This document shows, piece after piece, positions 36,832 to 45,326 of a DNA stretch of 64,000 nucleotides. The position numbers were made by a program, and so were the translations under genes. The notes beneath the pieces are model-generated. The model was not told where the DNA came from. It searched no databases and was given only the letters and a program-made list of their open reading frames with translations. Each line of letters opens with the position of its first letter. Positions within the stretch are counted from its first letter, which is position 1. Origin of the DNA: Posidoniimonas corsicana. GTDB taxonomy: Bacteria; Planctomycetota; Planctomycetia; Pirellulales; Lacipirellulaceae. Location: NCBI RefSeq assembly GCF_007859765.1, contig NZ_SIHJ01000001.1:3823156-3887155 (forward strand), given 5' to 3'.

Positions 36832-38447
36832 ATGACTCGACGGACGGATTCCGCATTCATTGCTTCGTCGGGGGTGGCCCGATGGCGTCTTCGAGTACAG
36901 CGGCACGCATGCTTCGTCGCCGCGGCGCTGTGGATATTGGCGGACGCCGCCGTCGCCCAGACACCGTACACCACGATCTACCTATGGGAGTACGTCGACC
37001 CGACGGACCCATCACAGGGCAAGCAGGCGTCGGACACAGGGGTCTATCCAATCTGGTGGCCGCGCGCCGGATTAGGGATGCGGCCGGGGTCCGCCGATCT
37101 TACCCAGGCGTACCTGGCGGCCGCCGACGCGCCGGGCTCTAACTTCCGCGGCACAACGCTGGTCGACGCCTATCTGCGCGGCGCCCGGCTGGGCGAGTCA
37201 AGTTTCGTTGACGTCGATCTGACCGGCGCCGACCTGGCAGGGGCCAACCTAGATTTCTCCGTCTTCTACCGCGCAGACCTGACCAAAGTGAGTCTACGGG
37301 ATGCCGTCTTGTCGGGCTCGTCCTTTGACGAGACGCCTCTCATCGGCGCCGACTTCAGCGGCGCCATTATCTCGGGAAGCCTGTACTTTTCGGACAGGGC
37401 CCCCACAGGAGTCTTTCGGCTAACGTCCTTTCGCTCAACCGACTTAAGGGTTGAGCAGCTCTACTCAACCCGAAGCTATCAGGACCGGGACCTCTCGCTG
37501 GTCGAGTTGATTGGCCAAGACATGCGTGGCTGGGACTTCTCAGGGCAGGATCTCAGCTTCTCGATCATTGCCGGGACTAGATTCAGGGCGCCGATCTGAC
37601 CAACGCCATTATCGAAGGGGCGCGCTTTGGCTACTGGAGCGGGCTCAGGCTCACCGAGCAGCAGCTCGCGTCGACGGCCAGCTACAAGCAAGGAAACCTT
37701 AAAGCCGTGTATTTGCAAGGAGACCTTAGCGGCTGGGATCTGTCTTCCCAGAACCTCACCTGGTCGACAATCTATGGCGATAACTTGAACGGGCTGGACT
37801 TAACCGGCGCCGACCTGCGATCGGCTCGTTTCCTCGACAGGGTTACTTACGACGAAGTCCGTGCGGCGACCATTACCGATAACGCCATCTCACCTGATGG
37901 GCGAGTGGATGGTTTGCACGTACAGAATGGCGGTTCGATGCGGGTGAGCGATTTCAACCCCTACCGCGATGACCACCTCTTCTTGCGCGGGGAACATGAG
38001 GTCTGGCGCCCCGGTCCCACCGCCATCCTTGTCGGCGAGGAGCTGGCGGCCGCGCCACAGGGCGAGTTGCGGCTCGAGTTCGCCGACCCGGTCTGGGAGT
38101 CGACGATCACGTTCGAGCCGGGCATACCGGTCACCTTGGCGGGAACGCTCAACCTGAGCCTGACCGCCGCCTCTGCCCCACGGTCTCTGGTTGGGAGCAC
38201 GTACCGGCTGTTCGATTGGAGCGGCGTCGCGCCGACCGGCGGGTTCGACCGGGTCGTGTCCGACCACGGCGCCGTGTGGGACCTCGACCGCCTGTACACA
38301 ACCGGCGAGGTGACGCTACTGACCGCCGCGCCGGAGCCGGCCGGTTGGCTGATCGCCGCCGGGGCTCTCTGGCTGTTCACCGCCCGCGCGAGAGGCCGCG
38401 TCCGTGGCCCTGGGATGTGCACCCTTAAACCGACAAGCTCACTCTAG
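36832..38447 (+). pseudogene. Pentapeptide-repeat PEP-CTERM gene with a frameshift
   Basis: Two adjacent frames make one gene. The first (36832-37599) has a signal peptide (CFVAAALWILADAAVAQ) and pentapeptide repeats such as ADLTQAYLAAADAPG and GADLAGANLDFSVF. It stops soon after RDLSLVELIGQDMRGWDFSG. In the other frame, immediately after the same point, the reading GADLTNAIIEGARF continues the pattern, followed by SYKQGNLKAVYLQGDLSGWD and a C-terminal PEP-CTERM signal (APEPAGWLIAAGALWLF followed by a basic tail). The shift falls near 37585-37587 (attcagggcg), where one base is missing; restoring one base gives FRGADLTN. It could be a real inactivating mutation or a sequencing error in a short G run. 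The product would be a surface pentapeptide-repeat protein. Confidence 0.85.
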
Positions 38448-38472
38448 CTCGTACTCTTGGCGACCCTAACAA

Positions 38473-39963
38473 TCAGCCGACACTTTGCGGCATCGCGATT
38501 TCTGTTACTTCAACCTCACCGCGCTCAACAGTCGCCTTGATGTGGTCGAGCACCCGCAGGTGGATCTGGTGCACGATCTGGTCGGTCCACACCCGCCAGT
38601 AGACGTGCGGGGCGATGTCGAGCGTGTACCAGGTCCGCCCGACGAGCCGCGTGCCACCGTCGGCGAGCGGGATAAGCTCGAACTCGCCCCGCGTGCTGCT
38701 GAACGACCCCTTTAGGTGCGGCGGATGAAGGTCCCTGTAGGGCGTCAGCTCGAATAGTGGCTCCGGCTGGTCCGTTACATCGAACGCCAGTCTGTGGGGC
38801 CGGTCCCACACGGTAATCGGCTCCACGAAGGCGCCGGTGGTGAACTCGCAGTGCCGCACCGCGCCGACGCCCTCGCCATCGATTCGGGCCCGCAGCGGGG
38901 CCGCGATCCCCCAGCGGAAGAACCATTGCGGCTCGGCGTCGATCTCGGGGAACGCAACCACGCACCGCCACACGTCGTCCGCGGGCGCGGCGATCACGAC
39001 GCTCGACTCCACCATCAGGTCGGCTGGCTGGCTGAACACGGGCTCGATGCCCGCCACGACTGGCAGCAGCAGCAGGCACCCCATCAGCCCGCGGTCCTCG
39101 CGGGCCTGCCGCGACTCGGCGCCGCTCGCGATGGCGCGGCCGATCGCCGCACCAACCAGGGTCATCGGGCCAAAGATTGGGACCGCCATCACGACGCAGA
39201 GCAGCCCCTCCAGACCAAGCAACAAGAACGCCGAGCAGCAGCAGAACGCGAGCGTAATGGCGTGTTGCATTGTATCGTACATCGTCCGGCGACTAGGCCG
39301 GTTGAAGAGGTAGCCGCCCGCCGCGCCGGTGACGACCGGCGCGCCGAAGAAGAGGGCGGCGCCGTAGCTGCCCAGCACCAGTATGCTGAGCGCCGCGACG
39401 CCGATGGTGTAGGCAACGCCGACCAGCAGCCCGAACAGGGTGGCGACAAGCGGTGACGTCTGACCACGGCCGTCAGGAGCGCAATCCACCTGGGGCGACG
39501 ACCAGGCCTCGCGGGCCAGCCGCGCGGCTTCTAAGGCGGCCTCGTCCGCTGGGGGCTGCGCAGCTTGCGGTGCGTCGCTGGCTGGCGCGGCGGCCAGCGC
39601 CAGCATAACGACTAGGTTGACGACCGGCACAAGGATCAGCAGGCAGAGCCAGGGAGTCCAACCGGCGTCCCGTGCGCGGCGGAGGGTCATCGCCACCGCG
39701 ATCCATACGAAGGGGATGGTCCACACCACCCACGCGACGCCAAACCAAGGCCCTACCGCGTCGCTGAACTCCTGCCTCGTGGAGAGCAGCGGCGAGAGGA
39801 AGTCGAGCGGCGTGTAGAACGGCCCGCCCGCCGCGCTGATGGCAAGCAGCTCGACTAGGTACTTCAGCAGCGTGAGCGCAACGCCGGTGACCAAGTAGGT
39901 TCTGCGATCGACAGAGCCGTCGAGGCTGAACGGGCGGGGCCAGGCCTGGGTGTTCGAGGTCAT
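38473..39963 (-). CDS. DUF805-like membrane protein fused to SRPBCC domain
   Basis: The 496-aa protein has two parts. Residues 1-120 look like a DUF805 membrane domain (FSLDGSVDRRTYLVTGVALT; AMTLRRARDAGWTPWL), and several more membrane segments follow to about residue 310 (LFGLLVGVAYTIGVAALSIL; AFLLLGLEGLLCVVMAVPIF). Residues 320-490 form an SRPBCC/START-like domain (ESSVVIAAPADDVWRCVVAF; FFRWGIAAPLRARIDG; ETSYTLDI-like RTWYTLDIAPHVYWRVW), which usually forms a hydrophobic ligand pocket. The combination suggests a membrane protein that senses or binds a lipid-like ligand, but function is unknown. ATG 39963 is preceded by AAAGG about 11 nt upstream. Confidence 0.82.
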   Translation of the reverse strand: MTSNTQAWPRPFSLDGSVDRRTYLVTGVALTLLKYLVELLAISAAGGPFYTPLDFLSPLLSTRQEFSDAVGPWFGVAWVVWTIPFVWIAVAMTLRRARDAGWTPWLCLLILVPVVNLVVMLALAAAPASDAPQAAQPPADEAALEAARLAREAWSSPQVDCAPDGRGQTSPLVATLFGLLVGVAYTIGVAALSILVLGSYGAALFFGAPVVTGAAGGYLFNRPSRRTMYDTMQHAITLAFCCCSAFLLLGLEGLLCVVMAVPIFGPMTLVGAAIGRAIASGAESRQAREDRGLMGCLLLLPVVAGIEPVFSQPADLMVESSVVIAAPADDVWRCVVAFPEIDAEPQWFFRWGIAAPLRARIDGEGVGAVRHCEFTTGAFVEPITVWDRPHRLAFDVTDQPEPLFELTPYRDLHPPHLKGSFSSTRGEFELIPLADGGTRLVGRTWYTLDIAPHVYWRVWTDQIVHQIHLRVLDHIKATVERGEVEVTEIAMPQSVG

Positions 39964-40089
39964 TCGGCGCCGTCGCCTTTAATGCTGCTTCATGCGTCAC
40001 ACCGTTTCACGCCCACAGGCGTGCGAGCCGCGAACAAAGGCGGCGTCTGAAAAGACCCGAGGGACGAGTGGACATGAAGCCTAAGGGTG

Positions 40090-40158
40090 TGCCACTGGCG
40101 CTGCTAGTGCCGCCCTGCAACAATTATTGCCAGCGAAAGAGATTGGCGGCGCTAGTGG
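40090..40158. repeat. Imperfect hairpin repeat
   Basis: GCCACTGGCGCTGCT (40090-40104) and GGCGGCGCTAGTGGC (40144-40158) are inverted with 12 of 15 positions matching, around a 39-nt loop that contains a second GCTAGTGC copy. The element lies downstream of the zinc-ribbon gene and looks like a REP-type dispersed hairpin. Confidence 0.5.
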
Positions 40159-40178
40159 CGCCCGGCGGTGGTAGGCGG

Positions 40179-40496
40179 TCAGTCGCCCAGACGCCATCCG
40201 ACTGGGCAACCGCAGTGCTTGCAGCTTTCGACGTCGCTTCCCCCGGCGGCGAACTTCCTATAGTTGACCGCAAAACGCCCATTGCACTTAGGGCAACGGA
40301 ATTCGACTAGGCGCAAGTAGCACCACATGTACCACCCCACCGTGGCGGCAAATAGTGGCATGACCACCGCCACGAGGAAACAGTCACCGGCGAGCATCGC
40401 CACCGCCGAGCCAACAACAGCGACCGTTGGGGGCACGTATATCGAGATCCGCGAGCGGCGCCGACGGAGTCGGTAGTCACGCCAGTTGGGGTTCAC
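40179..40496 (-). CDS. Small membrane protein with zinc ribbon
   Basis: The 105-aa protein has a basic N-terminus (RDYRLRRRRSRISIY), two membrane segments (PPTVAVVGSAVAMLAGDCFL; AVVMPLFAATVGWYMWCYL) and a C-terminal C4 zinc ribbon (RCPKCNGRF and SCKHCGCPV). The start is a GTG at 40496 without a clear ribosome-binding site, so the N-terminus is uncertain. No family name can be given. The zinc ribbon and composition make it more than a random frame. Confidence 0.6.
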   Translation of the reverse strand: MNPNWRDYRLRRRRSRISIYVPPTVAVVGSAVAMLAGDCFLVAVVMPLFAATVGWYMWCYLRLVEFRCPKCNGRFAVNYRKFAAGGSDVESCKHCGCPVGWRLGD

Positions 40497-40521
40497 CGTT
40501 GAGCCAACCGTTTGGCTACAG

Positions 40522-42312
40522 CTACATATCCACCTTCACCGCCAGCTCCTTCAGCTGGCGGGCGTCGACCTTGCCGGGGGCGCCGGTCATCAGGTCCGAG
40601 GCCTTTTGGGTCTTCGGGAACGCGATGACGTCGCGGATGTTGTCGATGCCGCCGAACAGCATCACGAAGCGGTCTAGCCCCAGCGCGATGCCGCCGTGCG
40701 GGGGGGCGCCGTACTGCAGCGCCTCCAGCAGGAAGCCGAAGCGGTCCTGGGCGGTCTCCTTGTCAATGCCCAAGAGTGAGAACACCTTGCTCTGGGTCCC
40801 CGCGTCGTGGATCCGGATGGTGCCGCCGCCCGCCTCCGAGCCGTTGATCACCAGGTCGTACGCCTGGGCGCGGCACTTCTCGGGGTCGGACTCCAGGTAC
40901 TCCAGGTGCTCCGGCAGCGGCGCGGTGAAGGGGTGGTGCATGGCGGACCACTTGCCCTCGGCCTGCGGGTTGTCGGCGTCCTCGGTGCGTTCAAACATCG
41001 GAAACTCGACCACCCAGCTGAAGTGCATGTCCTTTTCGTCGTACAGCTTCATCTCCTCGCCGATCTTGGTGCGCAGCGCGTGCAGCACCTTGCAGGTGCC
41101 CAGCCACTTGTCGGCGGAGAAGAGGATGAGGTCGCCCTCCTCGGCGCCGAGCCGCTCGCCCATCTGGGCCAGCAGGTCGTCGGAGAAGAACTTGGCGATG
41201 TTGCTGTTGAGTTTTCCTTCGGCCTCGACGCGGAACCAGGCCAGGCCCTTCGCGCCGTAGCCCTTCACGAATTCGGTCAGCGCGTCGATGCCGCGGCGGC
41301 TGTAGTGCTCGGCGCCCTTCTTCACGCAGATCGCACGCACGTGGCCGCCGGCGTCGACCACCGACTTGAACACGCCGAAGTCGCTCTGCGGCGCCAGGTC
41401 GGTCAGGTCGACAATCTCCAGTCCGAACCGCAGGTCGGGCGCGTCGTGCCCGAAGCGGGTCATGGCCTCGTCGTACGTCATGCGGGGGAGCGGCAGCTTG
41501 ACGTCGATGTCGAGGATCTCTTTGGCGAGCTTCTCGACCAGGCCGTCGATGATGCCCATGATGTCGTCCTGCTCGACGAACGCCATCTCCAGGTCGAGCT
41601 GCGTGAACTCCGGCTGCCGGTCGGCGCGGAGGTCCTCGTCGCGGAAGCAGCGGGCGACCTGCACATAGCGGTCGTAGCCGGCCATCATGAGGACTTGTTT
41701 GTACAGCTGCGGCGACTGCGGCAGCGCGTAGAAGTGCCCGTGGTGCACACGCGAGGGCACCAGGTAGTCGCGGGCGCCCTCGGGGGTGCTGCGGCCGAGG
41801 ATGGGGGTCTCGATGTCGACGAAGTCGTGCTCCTCGAAGTAGTCCCGCATCCGCTTGGTGATCTTGTCGCGGAGCATCATGGCCCGCTGCATCGACGGGC
41901 GGCGGAGGTCCAGGAAACGGTTCTCCAGCCGCAGCTCCTCGCCCGGCAGGTCGGTCGCCTTGGCCGACGGCGACACGGGCGGGGTCTTGGCCTTGTTGAG
42001 CAGCCGGAAGCCGGTGGCGCGGAGCTCGATGTCGCCGGTGGCCAGCTTCGGGTTGTGCTGCCCCTCGGGCCGGGCCGCTACGTTGCCGGTGACCTCGATC
42101 ACGTACTCCGCACGGAGGTCCTTGGAGGCCTCAATGAACTCCTCGGGCGTGTCGGGCGGGTTGAACGCGATCTGCGTCAGGCCGTACCGGTCGCGGAGGT
42201 CGACGAATAGGCCGCCGCCGTGGTCGCGGTAGCTGTCGACCCAGCCGCAGAGGGTTGCGACAGAACCGGCGTCGGATTCACGGAGCTGGCCACAGGTGTG
42301 CGTGCGTAGCAT
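40522..42312 (-). CDS. aspS: Aspartyl-tRNA synthetase
   Basis: AspS charges tRNA-Asp with aspartate. The 596-aa class II synthetase has the N-terminal anticodon-binding OB fold ([20 protein letters not shown]), catalytic motif 1 and 2 (RVFEIG-like [19 protein letters not shown]), the bacterial-type GAD insertion (about 300-420) and motif 3 ([15 protein letters not shown] with DVIAFPKTQ). ATG 42312 gives [14 protein letters not shown], which matches the family start; the 18-codon extension upstream is encoded by a heptanucleotide repeat and is rejected. No Shine-Dalgarno is visible because the repeat occupies that position, and the last bases of the repeat form part of the start codon. Confidence 0.95.
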   Translation of the reverse strand: MLRTHTCGQLRESDAGSVATLCGWVDSYRDHGGGLFVDLRDRYGLTQIAFNPPDTPEEFIEASKDLRAEYVIEVTGNVAARPEGQHNPKLATGDIELRATGFRLLNKAKTPPVSPSAKATDLPGEELRLENRFLDLRRPSMQRAMMLRDKITKRMRDYFEEHDFVDIETPILGRSTPEGARDYLVPSRVHHGHFYALPQSPQLYKQVLMMAGYDRYVQVARCFRDEDLRADRQPEFTQLDLEMAFVEQDDIMGIIDGLVEKLAKEILDIDVKLPLPRMTYDEAMTRFGHDAPDLRFGLEIVDLTDLAPQSDFGVFKSVVDAGGHVRAICVKKGAEHYSRRGIDALTEFVKGYGAKGLAWFRVEAEGKLNSNIAKFFSDDLLAQMGERLGAEEGDLILFSADKWLGTCKVLHALRTKIGEEMKLYDEKDMHFSWVVEFPMFERTEDADNPQAEGKWSAMHHPFTAPLPEHLEYLESDPEKCRAQAYDLVINGSEAGGGTIRIHDAGTQSKVFSLLGIDKETAQDRFGFLLEALQYGAPPHGGIALGLDRFVMLFGGIDNIRDVIAFPKTQKASDLMTGAPGKVDARQLKELAVKVDM

Positions 42313-42457
42313 TTCGGATTGCAGATTGCGGATTGGGGATTGGCCCGGCGGCGATCGTCGACGCAAGGCGAACCCGCGATTGTACTTGCGGCCGTACTGC
42401 GCGGAAAGCCGACGTCGGCGAGATCAATCCGCAACCCGCAATCCGCGATCCGAATCC
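42311..42457. repeat. Opposed arrays of heptanucleotide repeats at the aspS start
   Basis: Left array 42311-42345: ATTTCGG, ATTGCAG, ATTGCGG, ATTGGGG, ATTGGCC. Right array 42426-42453: AATCCGC, AACCCGC, AATCCGC, GATCCGA, in inverse orientation. An 80-nt spacer separates them. The left edge supplies part of the aspS ATG, and the right array encodes the last nine residues of the OleD-like gene (SDRGLRVAD-type end). The outer edge CCGAAAT is shared with the element at 7381. Confidence 0.85.
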
Positions 42458-43467
42458 AGCCACTCCCCCAGCCGCTGCATGCCGGCTTCGGTCGAAACCC
42501 GGGGCAAATAGCCGAAGTCCCGCTTGGCGGCCTCGATGTTGAAGTAGTGGTGCGTCGACAGGCTGCGGGCGACGAACCGGGTCATGCGGGGCTCGTTCCA
42601 GTTGCGGGTCAGCCAGTGCCAGCGTTCGAGCGTCAGCCCGGCGGCGACCGCCTTGCGGGCGGAAATCGCCCGGTCGACCGGCGGCAGGTCGACCAGCGCG
42701 AGGATGTCGTCGATCCACTGCCAGCAGTTGACCGGGTCGCCCTGGCTGAGGAAGTACGCGTTTCCGGCCACGGGGCTGTCAGGCTCGGCCAGGGCGTCGG
42801 CGGCCAGCAGGTGGGCCTCGGCGGCGTTCTCGACGTAGATGGTGTCAACCAGGTTGTGGCCGTCGCCCACGCGACGGAGCTGCCCCGACCGGGCCCGCTC
42901 GATCAGCCGGGCGGTCAGGTGGTGGTCCCGCGGCCCCCACACCAGGTGCGGCCGGAGCGCGCAGGTCCGCAGCTCGCGACCATCGGCCAGCGGCTGGCCG
43001 TTCACCGAGAGGACGAAGTTCTCCGCGATCGCCTTGGAGTGCGGGTAGTGGGCCAGCCACTTGGTGGGGTAGGGGGCGGACTCGTCGACGTTCTTCTGGT
43101 GCCGGCCGTCGAACGTGACGCTGGGGCTGCTGGTGAACACCAGCCGGTCCACGCCCCGGTCCTGGCAGGCGCCCAGCAGGTTGAGCGTGCCGTGCACGTT
43201 GGAGCGGAAGTAGTCGAACCACCGGCCCCACACGCCCACCTTGCCGGCCACGTGGAACACACAGTCGACGCCGGTCACCGCACGGTCCACGGCGTCGCGG
43301 TCGGCCAGGTCGCCGGAGATCATCTCGACGCCGGCGGCGGCCAGCTCAGGGTAGTCGCCCCGCGCCAGCCCGCGCACGCTGTCGCCGCGGGCGAGGAGCT
43401 GTTCGACGATGTACCGGCCGAGGAATCCGCCGGGGCCGGTGACGAGGGCGAGCATCGAGCGTTTCAC
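42424..43467 (-). CDS. oleD: NAD-dependent dehydrogenase of the OleD/sterol-dehydrogenase type
   Basis: The 347-aa protein is an extended SDR with GPGGFLGRYIVEQLLARGD (Rossmann), FHVAGKVGVWGRWFDYFRSN, FTSSPSVTFDGRH, YxxxK as YPHSKAIAE, and RPHLVWGPRDHHLTARL, features of 3-beta-hydroxysteroid/OleD-type dehydrogenases. OleD reduces 2-alkyl-3-ketoacyl-CoA in long-chain olefin synthesis (OleABCD). No oleA or oleC is seen here, but an OleB-like gene lies 13 kb away, so the Ole assignment is strengthened but not proven. The start is GTG 43467 or ATG 43455. The last residues are encoded by a heptanucleotide repeat. Confidence 0.65.
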   Translation of the reverse strand: MKRSMLALVTGPGGFLGRYIVEQLLARGDSVRGLARGDYPELAAAGVEMISGDLADRDAVDRAVTGVDCVFHVAGKVGVWGRWFDYFRSNVHGTLNLLGACQDRGVDRLVFTSSPSVTFDGRHQKNVDESAPYPTKWLAHYPHSKAIAENFVLSVNGQPLADGRELRTCALRPHLVWGPRDHHLTARLIERARSGQLRRVGDGHNLVDTIYVENAAEAHLLAADALAEPDSPVAGNAYFLSQGDPVNCWQWIDDILALVDLPPVDRAISARKAVAAGLTLERWHWLTRNWNEPRMTRFVARSLSTHHYFNIEAAKRDFGYLPRVSTEAGMQRLGEWLDSDRGLRVAD

Positions 43468-43761
43468 GCAGGGAAAGCAGCCGGCGAGCTACGCCTCGCC
43501 GCTGTGGGGAAGCCATCTACCTTCGGCGGAACGGGGCGAAATGGCAAGGGCCGGCTCGCGAGCGGAGTGCCGCCGACAGGCTGCATGCCTGGACAGGTAC
43601 GTTGCAGGGGCTTCCCTAGCGGGAGCCCCCGACGGGTAACATGCAAGGGCAGGTACGTCGCAGGGGCTTCCCTGACGGGAGCGCCCCTGGCGCCCGAGAA
43701 AGGAACGGCGGGGCCACGTCGTGGCCATTGTCCCCCTCCCCTCGATAGCGAGGGAATTGCG
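43468..43761. other. 294-bp gene-free gap with direct repeats
   Basis: No gene with family features was found in this gap. It holds the 56-bp direct repeat listed at 43594-43687, which is predicted to fold as two successive hairpins. Confidence 0.55.
43594..43687. repeat. Direct repeat, two units with 56-bp spacing, each a hairpin
   Basis: CAGGTACGTTGCAGGGGCTT and its continuation (43594-43630) recur as CAGGTACGTCGCAGGGGCTT (43650-43687). Both units contain an imperfect hairpin GGGGCTTCCC with GGGAGCCCC or GGGAGCGCCCC. The units share about 85-90 percent of bases by eye. Confidence 0.75.
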
Positions 43762-45171
43762 CTATTCCCCCAGCGTCCGCTTCCGCCGCAGCAGGTGGTG
43801 GTAGTGCTGGGCGAAGCGGTGGGACTCGTCCCGGACGTACTGCAGCAGTCGCAGGGCGAAAGCGTTGCGGCTGAGCCTCAGCGGCTCGCTCTCGCCGGGG
43901 CGGTAGACCAGCTCCTCCTTCTTGGCCAGCGAGATAACCGTGGGGGGCTCGATGCCGAGCGACTCGAACGCCTGCATGGCCCGCGACAACTGCCCCTTGC
44001 CACCGTCGACCAGCAGCAGGTCGGGAAAGGTCTGGTCGGTCTCCTCCAGCCGCTTGAACCGGCGGGCGACCACCTCGCGGATGCTGGCGAAGTCGTCGAT
44101 GCCCTGCACCTCGCGGATGCGGTACCGGCGGTAGCCCGGCTTGAACGGCAGACCGTCGATAAACTGCACCAGGCTGGCGACCGTCTCCTGCCCGGCCAGG
44201 TGCGCGATGTCCACGCCCTCGATCACGCGGATCGGGTCGGGCAGCTTGAGCACCTTCTGCAGCCCGGCCAGGCCCTTCTTCGGGTCGACGTAGAACACCT
44301 CGGGCTGGGCGTCCTTCTCGAGGTCGCCCCGCTCATCGAGCCGCTCCAGCAGGTTGATCTCGTCGCGCAGCCGGGCGGCCTTCTCGAACCGAAGCTCGGC
44401 GGACGCCTGCTGCATCTCGCCCTTAAGCTCGCGGAGCAGCTTCACCTTGCCGCCGTCGAGGAACGTGCGCAGCCGGGCGATATCGCGGCGGTAGTCCTCC
44501 TTGCTGACCCGCAGGTTGCACGGCGCGGTGCACTGGTCGATTGACGCCAGCAGGCAGGGGCGGAACCACCGCCAGCGTTCATCGCCCTCGTCGATGTCGA
44601 GGCTGCACGTGCGGAACTTGAAGATCCGCTGCAGCACCTGCAGAGCGCCGCGCAGCGCGTACACGCTGGTGAACGGCCCGTACAGCTTGGCCGCCGAGCC
44701 CTTGGGCGTGCGGGTGATCTCGACGCGGGGGAAGTCCTCGTGGGTGGTGATCTGCAGGTAGGGGAACGACTTGTCGTCGCGGAGCTCCTTGTTGAACCGC
44801 GGCTGGATGTCCTTGATCAGCCGGGCCTCCATCAGCATCGCGTCCACCTCGCTATCGCACTCGACGCACTCGATGTCGTGCGCCTCGCGGACGAGGTCTC
44901 GGGTGCGGGCGTCGGCGGCGGCCGCGGCCAGGAAGTAGCTGCCGGCGCGGGCGCGGAGGTTCTTCGCCTTGCCGATGTAGATCACCCGCCCGGCCGAGTC
45001 GTGGAACAGGTACACGCCGGGCGTAGTGGGGAATTTGCTCTTCACCTTCTCCGCCGCGCGGGCGAAGAACTCGGACTGCGTCTTGGGCAGTTCGGGCGCA
45101 GCGGCGCCGGTGTCCCCGTCGGGGGTCGACTCGATGACGGGCGGATCTTCCTGGGCGGCTTCGTCACTCAT
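43762..45171 (-). CDS. uvrC: UvrC-like excinuclease subunit lacking the HhH tail
   Basis: UvrC makes both incisions of nucleotide excision repair. The 469-aa protein has an N-terminal GIY-YIG nuclease (TPGVYLFHDSAGRVIYIGKA; about 50-130), a UVR domain (ELRFEKAARLRDEINLLERL, about 260-280) and the C-terminal RNase H-like nuclease with EGVDIAHLAGQETV, LLLVDGGKGQLSRAM and RDESHRFAQHYH, that is, the Asp, Asp and His of the catalytic triad. It ends right after these motifs (RRKRTLGE), so the tandem helix-hairpin-helix domain present in standard 600-aa UvrC is absent. A frameshift is not visible at the stop. Whether it is the sole UvrC of the genome is unknown. Confidence 0.85.
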   Translation of the reverse strand: MSDEAAQEDPPVIESTPDGDTGAAAPELPKTQSEFFARAAEKVKSKFPTTPGVYLFHDSAGRVIYIGKAKNLRARAGSYFLAAAAADARTRDLVREAHDIECVECDSEVDAMLMEARLIKDIQPRFNKELRDDKSFPYLQITTHEDFPRVEITRTPKGSAAKLYGPFTSVYALRGALQVLQRIFKFRTCSLDIDEGDERWRWFRPCLLASIDQCTAPCNLRVSKEDYRRDIARLRTFLDGGKVKLLRELKGEMQQASAELRFEKAARLRDEINLLERLDERGDLEKDAQPEVFYVDPKKGLAGLQKVLKLPDPIRVIEGVDIAHLAGQETVASLVQFIDGLPFKPGYRRYRIREVQGIDDFASIREVVARRFKRLEETDQTFPDLLLVDGGKGQLSRAMQAFESLGIEPPTVISLAKKEELVYRPGESEPLRLSRNAFALRLLQYVRDESHRFAQHYHHLLRRKRTLGE

Positions 45172-45326
45172 GGCGGATACCTAAGCTTAGGAGGCGGGGG
45201 GCCGGGCGAGAAGTGGCCCCCTCGGCGTAAACTCCTGCTATCATCGGGGTTGCGCACAACCGGCTTAGCGGCGCGGGCATCTTCTCGTTTTTTGCGCCCG
45301 GCATCGCCACTTGGAGGCACTACCTC

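Noticed and set aside
37707-38447. Second half of the pentapeptide gene as an independent gene
   Set aside because: It has no ribosome-binding site or signal peptide and continues the repeat pattern of the first half across a one-base shift.
40068-40310. 80-aa plus-strand frame near 40 kb
   Set aside because: It crosses the hairpin repeat and is antisense to the zinc-ribbon gene; no support for coding.
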